Shown: positions 20,377-32,000 of the stretch, piece by piece | Layout of the letters: the number at the start of each line of letters is the position of its first letter | How positions within the stretch are numbered: position 1 is the first letter of the stretch | Source of the DNA: Cherax quadricarinatus | Lineage: Eukaryota; Arthropoda; Malacostraca; Decapoda; Parastacidae | DNA: 64,000 bases | Reading direction: 5' to 3' | Assembly (NCBI RefSeq): GCF_038502225.1 | Contig: NC_091391.1 | Coordinates: 5,042,719-5,106,718 of the forward strand | Program-made: the position numbers and the translations under genes | Notes under the pieces: generated by a model | Told to the model about the DNA's origin: nothing | Database searches by the model: none | What the model saw: only the letters and a program-made list of their open reading frames with translations

Positions 20377-20684
20377 TTAAGATAAGATAAGATAAGATAA
20401 GATTTCGTTCGGATTTTTAACCCCAGAGGGTTAGCCACCCAGGATAACCCAAGAAAGTCAGTGCGTCATCGAGGACTGTCTAACTTATTTCCATTGGGGT
20501 CCTTAATCTTGTCCCCCAGGATGCGACCCACACCAGTCGACTAACACCCAGGTACCTATTTGCTGATAGGTGAACAGGACAACAGGTGTAAGGAAACGTG
20601 TCAAATGTTTCCACCCGCCGGGAATCGAACCCGGGCCCTCCGTGTGTGAAGCGGGAGCTTTAGCCACCAGGCCACCCACAGTCT
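20377..20684 (-). repeat. tRNA-derived SINE, GATAAG-tailed family, copy 2
   Basis: Nearly identical to 5048-5349: A box GGCCTGGTGGCTAAAGC and B box GGTTCGATTCC on the minus strand, with four GATAA units as tail. It is cut at the head (CACCAGGCCACCCACAG). Confidence 0.9.
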
Positions 20685-20884
20685 CACCAAATAGCCTAAT
20701 TATTTAAGCTGCCTGAAAAACATGAACTCTCCACACATTTATTAAGAAGAAAATACTCAAAATGCCAGTGTATTTAATAAGAATTATAATTCAGCCTGAA
20801 AAAATATAATTCAGATATAAGAAAATCATAAATTATAAATCTAAGTCTAAAACAAATACGTACTCTCAATAAATGCACTAGGCA

Positions 20885-21095
20885 TCCCATAGCTCGATTT
20901 CTAGCGCACTCAGCTCACACACTGAGGTCTGGAGGTCGATTCCCAGAGCGGCTGGAAATATTGGGACGTGTTTCCTTAAGACACCTGCTGTCCCTGTTCA
21001 CTCATCAGTAAAATGGGTTCCTATGTGTTAGTGGACTGGTGTGGGTGGCATCCTGGGACAAAATTGACCTAATTTGCCCAAAATGCATTATATTA
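20885..21095 (+). repeat. tRNA-derived SINE, second family, plus copy
   Basis: tRNA-like head with TCTAGCGCACTCAGCTCACA and B box GAGGTCGATTCCCAG, a body with GTGGACTGGTGTGGGTGGCA, ending in TTATTATTATT. Confidence 0.75.
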
Positions 21096-21175
21096 TTATT
21101 ATTAAATGAACATAAACAAAGTACAATATGAGTATATTTGTTAAAATATGAACTTATTACGAACAGTATACAATA

Positions 21176-21491
21176 CAGCCTCTCCTCACTTAGCAACGTA
21201 CTAGTTTACCGACGACTCAGACTTATGACAGTCTCTCTGACCAGTATGCATACCTTAAAAATCTATATTAGAGCTATTCTATTTATTACAATATACAGTA
21301 CACTACTGTATAAACATTTAAAAATATACTAAAAATATTATAAATGGTGGAAAGGTGACATTAAAACAATATGAAAGATGGTTGATACAAACCTACTACC
21401 ATTATACTATGTATGTTCCTTGCTTAGTGACGCATTCATTTACTGACTTGGTCTTAGGAGCGGAACTCTGTTGTTAAGTGAGGAGAGACTG
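21176..21491. mobile_element. TA-flanked MITE (family C), 316 bp
   Basis: Ends are CAGCCTCTCCTCACTTAGCA and TTGTTAAGTGAGGAGAGACTG, both bordered by TA. No ORF. Other copies are at 22171-22704 and from 63592 to the window end. Tc1/mariner-like by target choice. Confidence 0.85.
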
Positions 21492-21694
21492 TAGTGAAAT
21501 TTGAGTACCTGCAATGATCGTAACTGCAGATTAACATTGAGAGGTAACTAATTGGTTCCAAACTGCCAATATTGTAGATGCAGAACTTCAAAAGTTGGAA
21601 CATCGTAAGTTGGTCGACCTACTACATTACAAATTCCTTTTTTCTTCCCCATGTTCACTTATGAATACACTGCAGTCGTGTTATTACAGTTTCA

Positions 21695-22165
21695 CGAGTC
21701 ATGATGGCAGCCTTGAAGGGACTTGAGCTAGAGTTTGCCACTGCCATGCTGGTGTGGGATTCGTTTGTAAAAAACTACATTTGTAGTCACCGTGGTGGCC
21801 CATGTTAACCTCCATATTGTGTATAGAAATATACAGTGGACCCCCGGTTAACGAACTTTTCTCATTCCAGTAGTATGTTCAGGTGCCAGTACTGACCGAA
21901 TTTTTTCCCATAAGGAATATTGTGAAGTAGATTAGTCCATTTCAGACCCCCAAACATACACGTACAAACGCACTTACATAAATACACTTACATAATTGGT
22001 CGCATTTGGAGGTGATCGTTAAGCGGGGGTCCACTGTACTTAGTTGGATGAATTTTGATAGAGCCAGCTGGTCCAGTGGTTATCACACTGGCCCGGGAGT
22101 TTTAGGTCTCACTTGCAGTGAGTTCAAGCCTCGCCTATTCCATGCTTTATTTACACTGTACAATA
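21695..22165 (+). repeat. Third SINE family, interrupted by a family-T MITE
   Basis: The upstream part has GGACTTGAGCTAGAGTTTGC, then the tRNA-like GCCAGCTGGTCCAGTGGTTA with GAGTTCAAGCCTC near 22115. It matches 47141-47624 (both orientations), 51465-51595 (+) and 30465-30600 (-). The MITE at 21834-22036 separates the two halves. Confidence 0.8.
21834..22036. mobile_element. Tigger-ended MITE (family T), copy 2
   Basis: CAGTGGACCCCCGGTTAACG to GCGGGGGTCCACTG with TA on both sides, inserted in the third-family SINE. It is in opposite orientation to copy 1. Confidence 0.9.
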
Positions 22166-22170
22166 TAGTA

Positions 22171-22704
22171 CAGCCTCTCCTCGCTTAACGACGGTGTTCC
22201 ATTCGTGAGTCCACGTCGGTAAACAAATTCATCGCTAAGTGAGAAGCGTGCTGTAATGATAGTGGATTTGTGTCAACCATCTCTCATATTGTTTTAATGT
22301 CACTTTTGCACCATTTATAACATTTTAATATATTTTTAAATGTTTATACAGTAGTGTACTGTATATTGTATTAAACAGAACAGAGGAAATCATACATACC
22401 TAAATAATGTACATTACAGTGGACCCCCGCATAACGATTACCTCCGAATGCGACCAATTATGTAAGTGTATTTATGTAAGTGCGTTTGTACGTGTATGTT
22501 TGGGGGTCTGAAATGGACTAATCTACTTCACAATATTCCTTATGGGAACAAATTCGGTCAGTACTGGCACCTGAACATACTTCTGGAGTGAAAAAATATC
22601 GTTAACCGGGGGTCCACTGTATTTAGGTATGTATATTGGTCAGAGAGCCCTTCATAAGTTAGAGTCGTCGGTAAACGAGTACATCACTAAGTGAGGAGAG
22701 GCTG
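22171..22704. mobile_element. TA-flanked MITE (family C) carrying a nested family-T MITE
   Basis: Ends CAGCCTCTCCTCGCTTAACG and CACTAAGTGAGGAGAGGCTG, each next to TA. The 203-bp MITE at 22417-22619 is inserted inside; without it the element is about 330 bp, close to the copy at 21176. Confidence 0.9.
22417..22619. mobile_element. Tigger-ended MITE (family T), copy 3
   Basis: Almost identical to 7814-8016, in the same orientation, flanked by TA within the family-C MITE. Confidence 0.9.
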
Positions 22705-22829
22705 TATTATTATTTCTGATTAATAATATGTCAGTTTGCATCTTTGTTCACTTTGATACGCATTTCTTTTACTTAATTTAGGTAAAAAAATTGCATTTAA
22801 AAATGATTCAAGTGTTTTATTTTCTACAG

Positions 22830-22961
22830 GGACTATGACAGGATGGTAGAGAGCCCAGGGAGCCTGCAGGAACTGGTAGTGGAGTTCATTGCCAGCCATG
22901 TTAAGGAAGTGTGCACCTCACGCTTTTCACTTAATGATTTCACCAACAGGTTATACTTTAG
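22830..22961 (+). CDS. ZYG11B: ZYG11 exon A (probable start codon at 22843)
   Basis: A strong acceptor (TTTTATTTTCTACAG, ending 22829) and donor (TTTAG|GTAATC, from 22962) bound 132 bp. The in-frame ATG at 22843 gives MVESPGSLQELVVEFIASHV, aligning with the start of vertebrate ZYG11B. The frame is open for four codons before it, so an upstream coding exon cannot be excluded; a non-coding 5-prime exon is more likely. The BC-box cysteine expected after SLxxx is valine here. The exon ends two bases into an arginine codon. Confidence 0.85.
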
Positions 22962-23030
22962 GTAATCTATTTTTGATTTTGGCATGGATGATGATGCACC
23001 AGGCACTTACTGCAGTACATTTTGGCAAGT

Positions 23031-23061
<31 letters not shown>

Positions 23062-26000
23062 GTATTTTAACACATCTACTGTTTCTCAGTGAGGTAGGGT
23101 GACCCAAAGAAGAAGAAATACTTTCATCATCACTCCATCAGTCTTGCCAGAGGCATACTAATACTACAGTTCCAAAATGTGCAACATATCCGTACCTCTT
23201 CCTTCAGAGTGCAGGCACTGGACTTCCCACCTCCAAGACTCAAGTTCACCTAACTGGTTTCCCTGAATCCCTTCACAAAATGTTGCTTTGCTCACACTCC
23301 AGCAGCTTGTCAGGTCCCAAAAACCATTTGCCTCCACTCCTATCAAACACGCACAAAAGCCGGTACCTGATCAACCGGGCTGTGGCTTATACGCTGGATT
23401 GCATGCAGCCAGCAGTAACAGCCTGGTTGATCAGGCTCTGATCCACCAGCAGGCCTGGTCACAGACCGGGCCATGGGGGCGTTGACCCCCGGAACTCTCT
23501 CCAGGTAAACATGCCAGTTGGATGTCCAAGCCCCTCGCACACAAAAACTTCCTTTACCCCCTCCCTTCATCCTTTCTTAAACATATGGTTCAATATACAG
23601 GATAGAAAAAAAAGCAGAAACAAGAAATATAGTAGGACGAACAATAATTGGAAACTCAAAAAGCAAATTTCAAGACGGTTTGAAGAAATTCGTTATTGTC
23701 ACGAATCACATTAGGGAAAGGAAGTGCTTTTTAGCAGTAGTTTTGAAATGGTTGACAGATAGGGAATTTCTGGAATCTTCTGGCAGATAGTGCCAAATTT
23801 TAGAGCTTCTTATGGTTCAGTATTTACTGAAGTCGAAATATATTGCAGTTTTTGAATTGTAGTATTGGCACGCCTCTGACAAGACAGTGATGGAGTGAAT
23901 GATGATGAAAGTGTTTCTTCTTTTTCGAGTCACCCTTCCTTGGTGTATTTTGTATCATGTCTTAGTTCTGTTCAGATGGCTGCTTTTTAACTGTTAATTT
24001 AAATACATAAAAAATGACAATGTTCAGAATAATTATTTGACACTCCAATGATTATTTAGAAGCTAATTTATGGTTCTAAATCTCAGAATACTATTTTAAA
24101 ACTAATATAATGTTTAAATTTCAGGGATTCTAATGCATTTTGTCACCAAAAAGTTGCCAATCTCCTCCTGATGACACTGGACAGAAAAGGTTTGCTAGAT
24201 GATTTAAATATGACTTTGTTTGATCCAGTGGTACTACGCTTAAGCCAAGTGACGTTACACCATGCTGACAATGTGACTTGCAAAGGTCTGAAAATCCTGA
24301 GAAGTCATCAGATACAGTCAGTGGAAGTGAAAAACCTTACGAAAGTGTCAGTGGACGAGCTTATTAGTTGTTTTGGCGAATGGACGATGAATAATATTCA
24401 AGCGTTGAGTGTTAGTGGCTCATCGTTCACTTCTGATATAGCAAAAGCAAACTCTAAGGGTAGTGTGCTCTCTACAAAATTGTATGTAGGACTTAGCAAG
24501 TTAAAAAATTTACATATTCTTAATGTTAGTGGAACTGAGCTGGCTTCTCATGCTCTCTTGAATGTGTGCATTGACCTTCAGATGTTATCCTCACTTGACA
24601 TTTCTAACTGTACAAAATTAGAATCTGTTGAATGTTTAAGAATACGTAAAAATACTCTGAGATCTCTTAATATGTATAATCTTAAAGTCTTAAGAATGGA
24701 GGAAACCAAGAGAGTTTTGCTAGAACTCAGGAAACTAATACACCTGGATATTAGTGAAAATGTGAGTAACCAGGATCCCATTGATCGATTGATGGAAACG
24801 TGTCCCATAGTTCCAAGTCTGCTCAGTACTAGAGAATTTGGTCCTAATCTCTGCTCCCTTGACATCTCTGGTCAGGATCAAACCAAGTTAGAAGATCTTT
24901 ACTTCTTTCTTAAGCACCATCCTAAGATTGAATTCCTGGGGCTGATGTTGACATCTCTCTGCTTAGACACTGTCTTTCTAGATGGCTACAATGTCACGGT
25001 ATGTTTACTAATGGTTTATATTGTAGTATTTGTAATATTTTATAACACTATACTGTACTTTTAAGGCATGGCTAGTCAATCTGGCATTTTAATAACTGCT
25101 GGCCCTTGCCTTGTAGCTGGGTTGGTAGAGCACTCAGCTCACACATTGAGGTCCATGGTTCGATCCCCGGTATGGGTGGAGACATTGGGGCATGTAACTG
25201 TAAGATACCTGCTGTCCTTGTTCACCTAGCAGTAAATAGGTTCCTGGTGTTAGTCGACTGGTGTGGGTCGCATCCTGGAGACAAAATTAACCTAATTTGC
25301 CCAAAATGCTCTGCATAACCAGGAGCTTTCTTATAGTATGTCATTGATGTCAGCTATGATCTTTATAAGTTGTATCATGTACTTGTAGAAATAAAGATTA
25401 TTATTATTATCTTCAGCAAACTGGTCATATCCCACTGAGGCAGGATGACCTAAAAAGAAAGACAAAAGTTTCTCTTCTAAAATTTAGTAATTTATACAGG
25501 AGAATGGTTGCTAGCCCCTTGCTTCTGGCAATGATTGTAATTATTATTGGTAAGTAAGACACATGGGCAACAGTTAGGCATCTTTTATCCGAAACATTTC
25601 GCCTACACAGTAGGCTTCTTCATTCGAGTACAGAAAGTAGGCAGGAGTGGTAGAGATGTGAAGACGATGTAATCAGTCCATCACCCTTGAAGTCGTAGAT
25701 TTGAGGTTGTCAGTCCCTCAGCCTAGAGAAGAGTTCTGTTCCATAGTTTGAAACAGTGTGAAGATCAAGCGGCAGTGTGGAGACTTGTATACTGTCGGAA
25801 GGAGAGGTGTAGAGTAATAGAAAAAAGAAAGCAATCACTGGGAGGTCACGTTCCTCTCAGATCCAACCATTCTCACTTGAAAAAGTTGCCCAAGGTGTTT
25901 TCTCTTCCTTTATTATTACTATTATAATACAGTAAATTCTCTCATAATGCACAATTAATGTTCCTGAAAATCAGCGTGTTACAAATGGTTGATATGCGTT

Positions 26001-29000
26001 CTTACAAACACCTTACATTGTGTACAAGTTGTCTCCACAGTGGTACACTGGAATAAATAAAGAACAACACTTCCGTTTTCACGTAACATTTTTAGAAGGA
26101 ATGATGCTCTGACAAGTTAATACAGAAGAATAAATAAACAGCAACACTCCCATTCTCATGCAATGCACCATTTTTAGAGCGAATGATAATATTATTTTTA
26201 TTATAATCATAATACAAAAGTGCTAAACCCACAAGGGTCATGAATAGCTATAGATAGAGTTAAGGCATACTTAAGGAATATTTTCTACAGTTATCCCCCA
26301 GTAACGTGTTTGACTAGAGAAAACGTAATTCTTCCAACACTCCTACATACCTTGGTAAACACTTCTCATCTTTGTCAATTTTTATACGGTGAGTGTATGT
26401 ATCATGTTTGTGTTATGTAATGTGTTTCTTATATAATTTTGTAAAAAATATCATACGTGGATTAATGGAAATGTCTATATTAATGTAATATACAACATTT
26501 AATATGCGCAAGCGATTATTAATATGGTGTCTTCAAGAGCAGAGAAACTCTTAGTGATTTTAATGTATACATGTACCTGCATGCCAGCACAGTGTGCAAA
26601 AAAAAGATACCTAATTGTTGCACATGTGTCTTATTTGCCAAAAAAGATACCCAGGTGTTGCAAACAGGCCTTTTGTGTTGCAATGAACACATCATCAGGA
26701 ACTTGCAATGTTACAGAAATGAGTAGGTCCAAGCAAACACTCCATCAAGGGTGCTTCCTGTGAGCATGTTTGCTTGGACCACCACCTCTTTTCTGCAACA
26801 TTGCAAGCTCCTGATGTGTCAGTTGCAACATAAAAGGCCTAGAGCTATCATTCAATTCCCCCCATGGTTATTTTGCATCTTGTATCACCTGTTCACAATT
26901 TTTCCATAATGTAATAGAGCATTGTTAGGCGTGAAAGGAAGCCACCAGTATGCAGTGCATTTTGGGCAGACTAATCGTTTGGTTATCTACATTGTGGTTG
27001 TGTTAAAACCTTGATAAATTTAAAGATTTATCAAGGTAAGGGGCTGAAAACCTGTCAAGGCTGAGGGACTGATCACCTTATATTACCTCACCTCATCTTC
27101 CACTATATTCTGTGGTGGACTGATAAAGCCATTGGTTAGCTAAACATCTCCACAAAAAAAGATACCCAATTGTTGCACATGTCTCTTATTCATCAGAAAA
27201 AATACCCAGGTGTTGCAAACACGACTTATTCATCTACTTGTTAGTAATGTAAAGTAAAAGGACACGAGTGCAACTAATGTGACATTTTTATTGTGGCAAC
27301 GTTTCACTCACCACGAGCTTTGTTAAGCTGTAATGGCTTGATAAAGCTCCTGGAGAGTGAAACGTTGCCACAATAAAAATGTCACATTAGTTGCACTTGT
27401 GTCCTTTTACTTTACATATTGTCGGTAATTTTACCAACATTATTACTTCTTAGTTAGTTTTACAAACCATTACTATAATGGTTTAAAGTTATTTTGATTA
27501 TACAGTAAATGACAACTTGCAGGTTTTATACATGATATTTCTTACAGGTGACAGGAGTTGCCCGGGCAGACCAGCTCGTTGAAGCGCTCAGAAGATATCC
27601 AAAAAGAATTGAATATGTACCGAAAATTCTGTATAAAATTTTTATGCTGACTACTCATTTTGAAAGTCCTAGACCAGATGTAATCAAGGTTAGTAAGTGG
27701 GTATTGTTATTATAGGCTTAGGGTTTAAGGTAAATAAGTGGGTATTGTTATTACAGGTTTTGGGTTTAAGGTTAGTAAGTGGGTATTGTCATCATATAGA
27801 CTTAGGTTTAATGTCAGTAAGCAGGTATCATCATCAGATAGACTTAGGGTTTAAGGTTAGTAAGTGGGTATTGTTATCAGATAGATTTGGGGGTTTAAGG
27901 TTAGTAAATGGGTATCATCATCAGATAGACTTAGGGTTTAAGGTTAGTAAGTGGGTATCATCATCAGATAGATTTGGGGGTTTAAGGTTAGTTAATGGGT
28001 ATCATCATCAGATAGACTTTGGGTTTAACCCTATGAGGGTCCATGCAGTAGATCTACGCCATGAGCTCAGCTCACTCTGATAAGCTGTGAGTGGTAAATT
28101 TGGGCCTAGATATGAGAGAATACATCTATGTGGTATGTGTGCACCACATAAAACAAATCCTGCAGCACACAGTGTATAATGAGATAAAAAAAACAGACCG
28201 TGATTTTCTATTAAAACAGCGACTTTGCAGTGTTTTTTCGTATGTTTTTTATAGTTGTATTTGCGATTTCTTGGTCTCATTTGATAGAAAGGAAGATATA
28301 TTACAGAAATAGAGATGATTTTGATTGGTTTTAGAAATAAAAATGAGTTGAAACTGAGCTCAAAATAGCAGAAATGTTAAATTTTTGCCGATGTTCAAGA
28401 GTAAACAAACGATCTCACACGTCTAATACATGACAGATGGTGGATCTAATATACATTCACAAATGTGATGATATTATTTATACAATTATTACAATATTGC
28501 ATGACAGTAAATCTTCTATTTTTTGGTTTGAATAAAAATTCATAATGTGAATGAAAAATCAAAATGGAATTCATTTGTAAAGCCTGAAAATATAACTAAT
28601 GAACAGAGAAAATGTTAGTTTAGTTCCAGGAATGTCTGCATTGTTTATTCTGGACCCTATTTTGAAATAGGAATATTTTGAACTTTGCATTAAATTGGCC
28701 AAATTACCAATTTCTGATCACTTTATTTTGTAATTGAAACAGTTGACTGGGCAATTTCTTGTGCTCATTCGATAGAACAGAAGTAATACTAGTGAAATAG
28801 CTAAGAATTTGGTCGACTGGAATAATATAATTGGCCTAAAATGGGAATCAAAGTCGGCAAAATTGTCAATGCATAAATATCGCTGACACATCAAAATTTG
28901 CAAGAGCATAATTTCATCAATTTTCCATCAAATTTCGTATGTTTTGTTTTATTACCTTCAGAAAAAGATTCTCTACCATTTCATAAGAAAAAATAGAAAA

Positions 29001-32000
29001 ATTTTTTTTTGGAAATTCTTGGACACTGGTGTGCAATTTGAAATTTGGCCTTTGGACCCTGAAAGAGTTAAGTTAATAAGTGGGTATTGTCATCAGATAG
29101 ATTTTGGGTTTAAGGTTAGTAAGTGGGTATTGTCATCAGATAGACTTTGGGTTTAAGGTTAGTAAGTGGGTATTGTCATCAGATAGACTTTGGGTTTAAG
29201 GTTAGTAAGTGGGTATTGTCATCAGATAGACTTTGGGTTTAAGGTTAGTAAGTGGGTATTGTCATCAGATAGACTTTGGGTTTAAGGTTAGTAAGTGGGT
29301 ATTGTCATCAGATAGACTTTGGGTTTAAGGTTAGTAAGTATCTTCATCAGAGAGACTGAGGGTTTGACCTTTTACTTAAGTATGTATCTGTTAACTACTC
29401 AGCGAACTTGACACTTGACTCGAGTACATGAATATAATTCTGTTTGCTATATAATTTATCATAATCAGGGGCTTTTCAAACTGTATATAATAAATTTTAA
29501 CTATTTTTTTAACAATTGCATCCATTTTGAAAATGACACTTTCATTTTCTTTGTCAGGCGGCTCAGTCGTGCGGCTCAGTCGTGCTCATATCTATGGCAT
29601 AGAGCACTTAATAATCTTGTGATTTCATTGTTCCATAAATTTCTAATACATTTGCTCTATTCAAGGATCATTAAGGAAGCTACAGTATCCTATTAGATTT
29701 AGTGTTGTGTGAATATCTCTTAGCCTTGTACGTATTAGCATATTGTATACCTGGAGAATACCTGGAGAGGGGCCCGGTCTGTGACCAGGCAGGAAGAGAG
29801 AATGCGATGTTCATGTATATGTTCATTGCATCTGGTTTACAAATAATTGTTGTGGAAAGTAATATGTATGCACAGATTAAGAAAACGTCCTACAAGTGGC
29901 ATCTTCAGTTGTAAGGTCAAGGAGGATGCTCTGTGCATTTGTCACGTTTCACAATTTGTCAGTACAGTAATGCCATACAAATTCAACAAAGAATTGAGTT
30001 TCATAATGATTTTGTAACCCTTTCTCCTGTATAAATTACTAAATGTACAAAGAAAAACTTTAGTTTTTCTTTCTAGGTCACCGTACCTCGGTGGGAGACG
30101 GCCGGTGCATTGAAAAAAGAAAATTTATATTTTTGACCATTATTTTGCAGTTGATCCTGCCTGTGATGAACACTCACAGTACTCAGAGCTCTATCCAGCT
30201 GGCTGGAACAGCCTGCTTGTACAACTTGACCAAGGGACAAATGGGAGAACAGATCCATCCACATATCCTCAGAGATGTTGTCCATACTACACTCACTGCC
30301 ATGAACAACTTCCCCAATCACTCCCAGGTTTGTTCCATTATTACTTAAAATTATATTATTGTTTTGAATGAGGGATGGGCATTTTACATTTCAGAGGGCC
30401 ATCTGAAGTGTGTTGTCAAGATAGTGACTGAATGAATGATGGTGAATGTGTTTCCTCTTTCTGACTCACGAAATCGTAATGACACGATTGCAAACAAACC
30501 ACAGAACAAATGGAGTTTGAACCCATGGTAAGCGAGTCGTGAAACTCCAGGCTAGCGCGTAAGCCACTTAAGTTCAAACCCCACCTGTTCCATGGTTTAT
30601 TTCTTCTCTTTTATTTTTTTTTTATTGTTGCCTTACTTAGGTGGGTGATGACCAGTGTCTTAAAAGTTATTTGAAGTTACAAATTTGGTTTTAGTGTCAA
30701 TCTCTTACATTTGGCCACCTCTTTTCCAAAGTCAGTTATTTGTAATGCTTCTCTTTTCTTACCCAAATCACTTAGAGCTGGTCTTTTCTTTTTTATATAA
30801 ACCAATACATTGGCTGTTTCCTACTGAGGAAGGGTGACCTGAGAAAAAGAAACACTGTCATCATCATTCACTCCATCACTGTCTTGCTAGAGGGGTCACT
30901 TACACTCCAGTTTAGAAAACTGCTAATAAGTTTTTTTTTTTACTGCATTAACTATTTTCCACCAAGTCAGGTGCCTTAAAGACAGAAAGAAATTCAACTT
31001 CATTCATTCAGTTGTCTTGCCAGATGTGTGAGAACATAAAACTTCAACTGACCCTTCAAACAGCAACATGCCACTGATTACGGGCTATTGTAGGACACCT
31101 ACTTATACAGCAGGTTAGGTTCTGGGCTCTTGTAGGACCTGCTTTTACAGCAGCCTAGGTTCTGGGCTACTGGAGGGCACTGCTTATACAGTAGGTTAGG
31201 TTCCGGGCTCTTGTAGGATCCTGCTTATACAGCAAATTAGGTTTTGGGCTACTGTAAGGCTCCTGCTTATACAGCAGGTTAGGTTCTGGGCTACTGTAGG
31301 GCCCTGCTTATTCAGTATGTTAGGTTCTGGGCTACTGTAGGGCCCCCCTTATACAGTAGGTTAGGTTCTGGGTTACTGTAGGGCCCCACTTATAAAGCAG
31401 GTTAGGTTCTGGGCTACTGTAGGGCCCCACTTATACAGCAGGTTAGGTTCTGGGCTACTGTAGGGCCCCACTTATACAGCAGGTTAGGTTCTGGGTTACT
31501 GTAGGGCCCCACTTATACAGCAGGTTATGTTCTGGGCTACTGTAGGGCCCCCCTTATACAGTAGGTTAGGTTCTGGGCTACTGTAGGGCCCCACTTATAC
31601 AGCAGGTTAGGTTCTGGGCTACTGTAGGGCCCCACTTATACAGCAGGTTAGGTTCTGGGTTACTGTAGGGCCCCACTTATACAGCAGGTTAGGTTTTGGG
31701 TTACTGTAGGGCCCCACTTATACAGCAGGTTAGGTTCTGGGCTACTGTAGGGCCCCACTTATACAGCAGGTTAGGTTCTGGGTTACTGTAGGGCCCCACT
31801 TATACAGCAGGATAGGTTCTAGGCTACTGTAGGGCCCCACTTATACAGCAGGTTAGGTTCTGGGCTACTGTAGGGCCCCACTTACACAGCAGGTTAGGCT
31901 CTGGGCTACTGTAGGGCCCCACTTATACAGCAGGTAAGGATCTGGGCTACTGTAGGGCCCCACTTATACAGCAGGTTAGGTTCTGGGCTACTGTAGGGCC

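Noticed and set aside
24999..25064. Exon B extending to the stop at 25067
   Set aside because: The family alignment leaves at the GTATGT donor and resumes exactly in exon C.
27697..28080. 127-codon ORF on the plus strand
   Set aside because: It is the minisatellite translated; the codons repeat with the 43-bp unit and run into a transposon.
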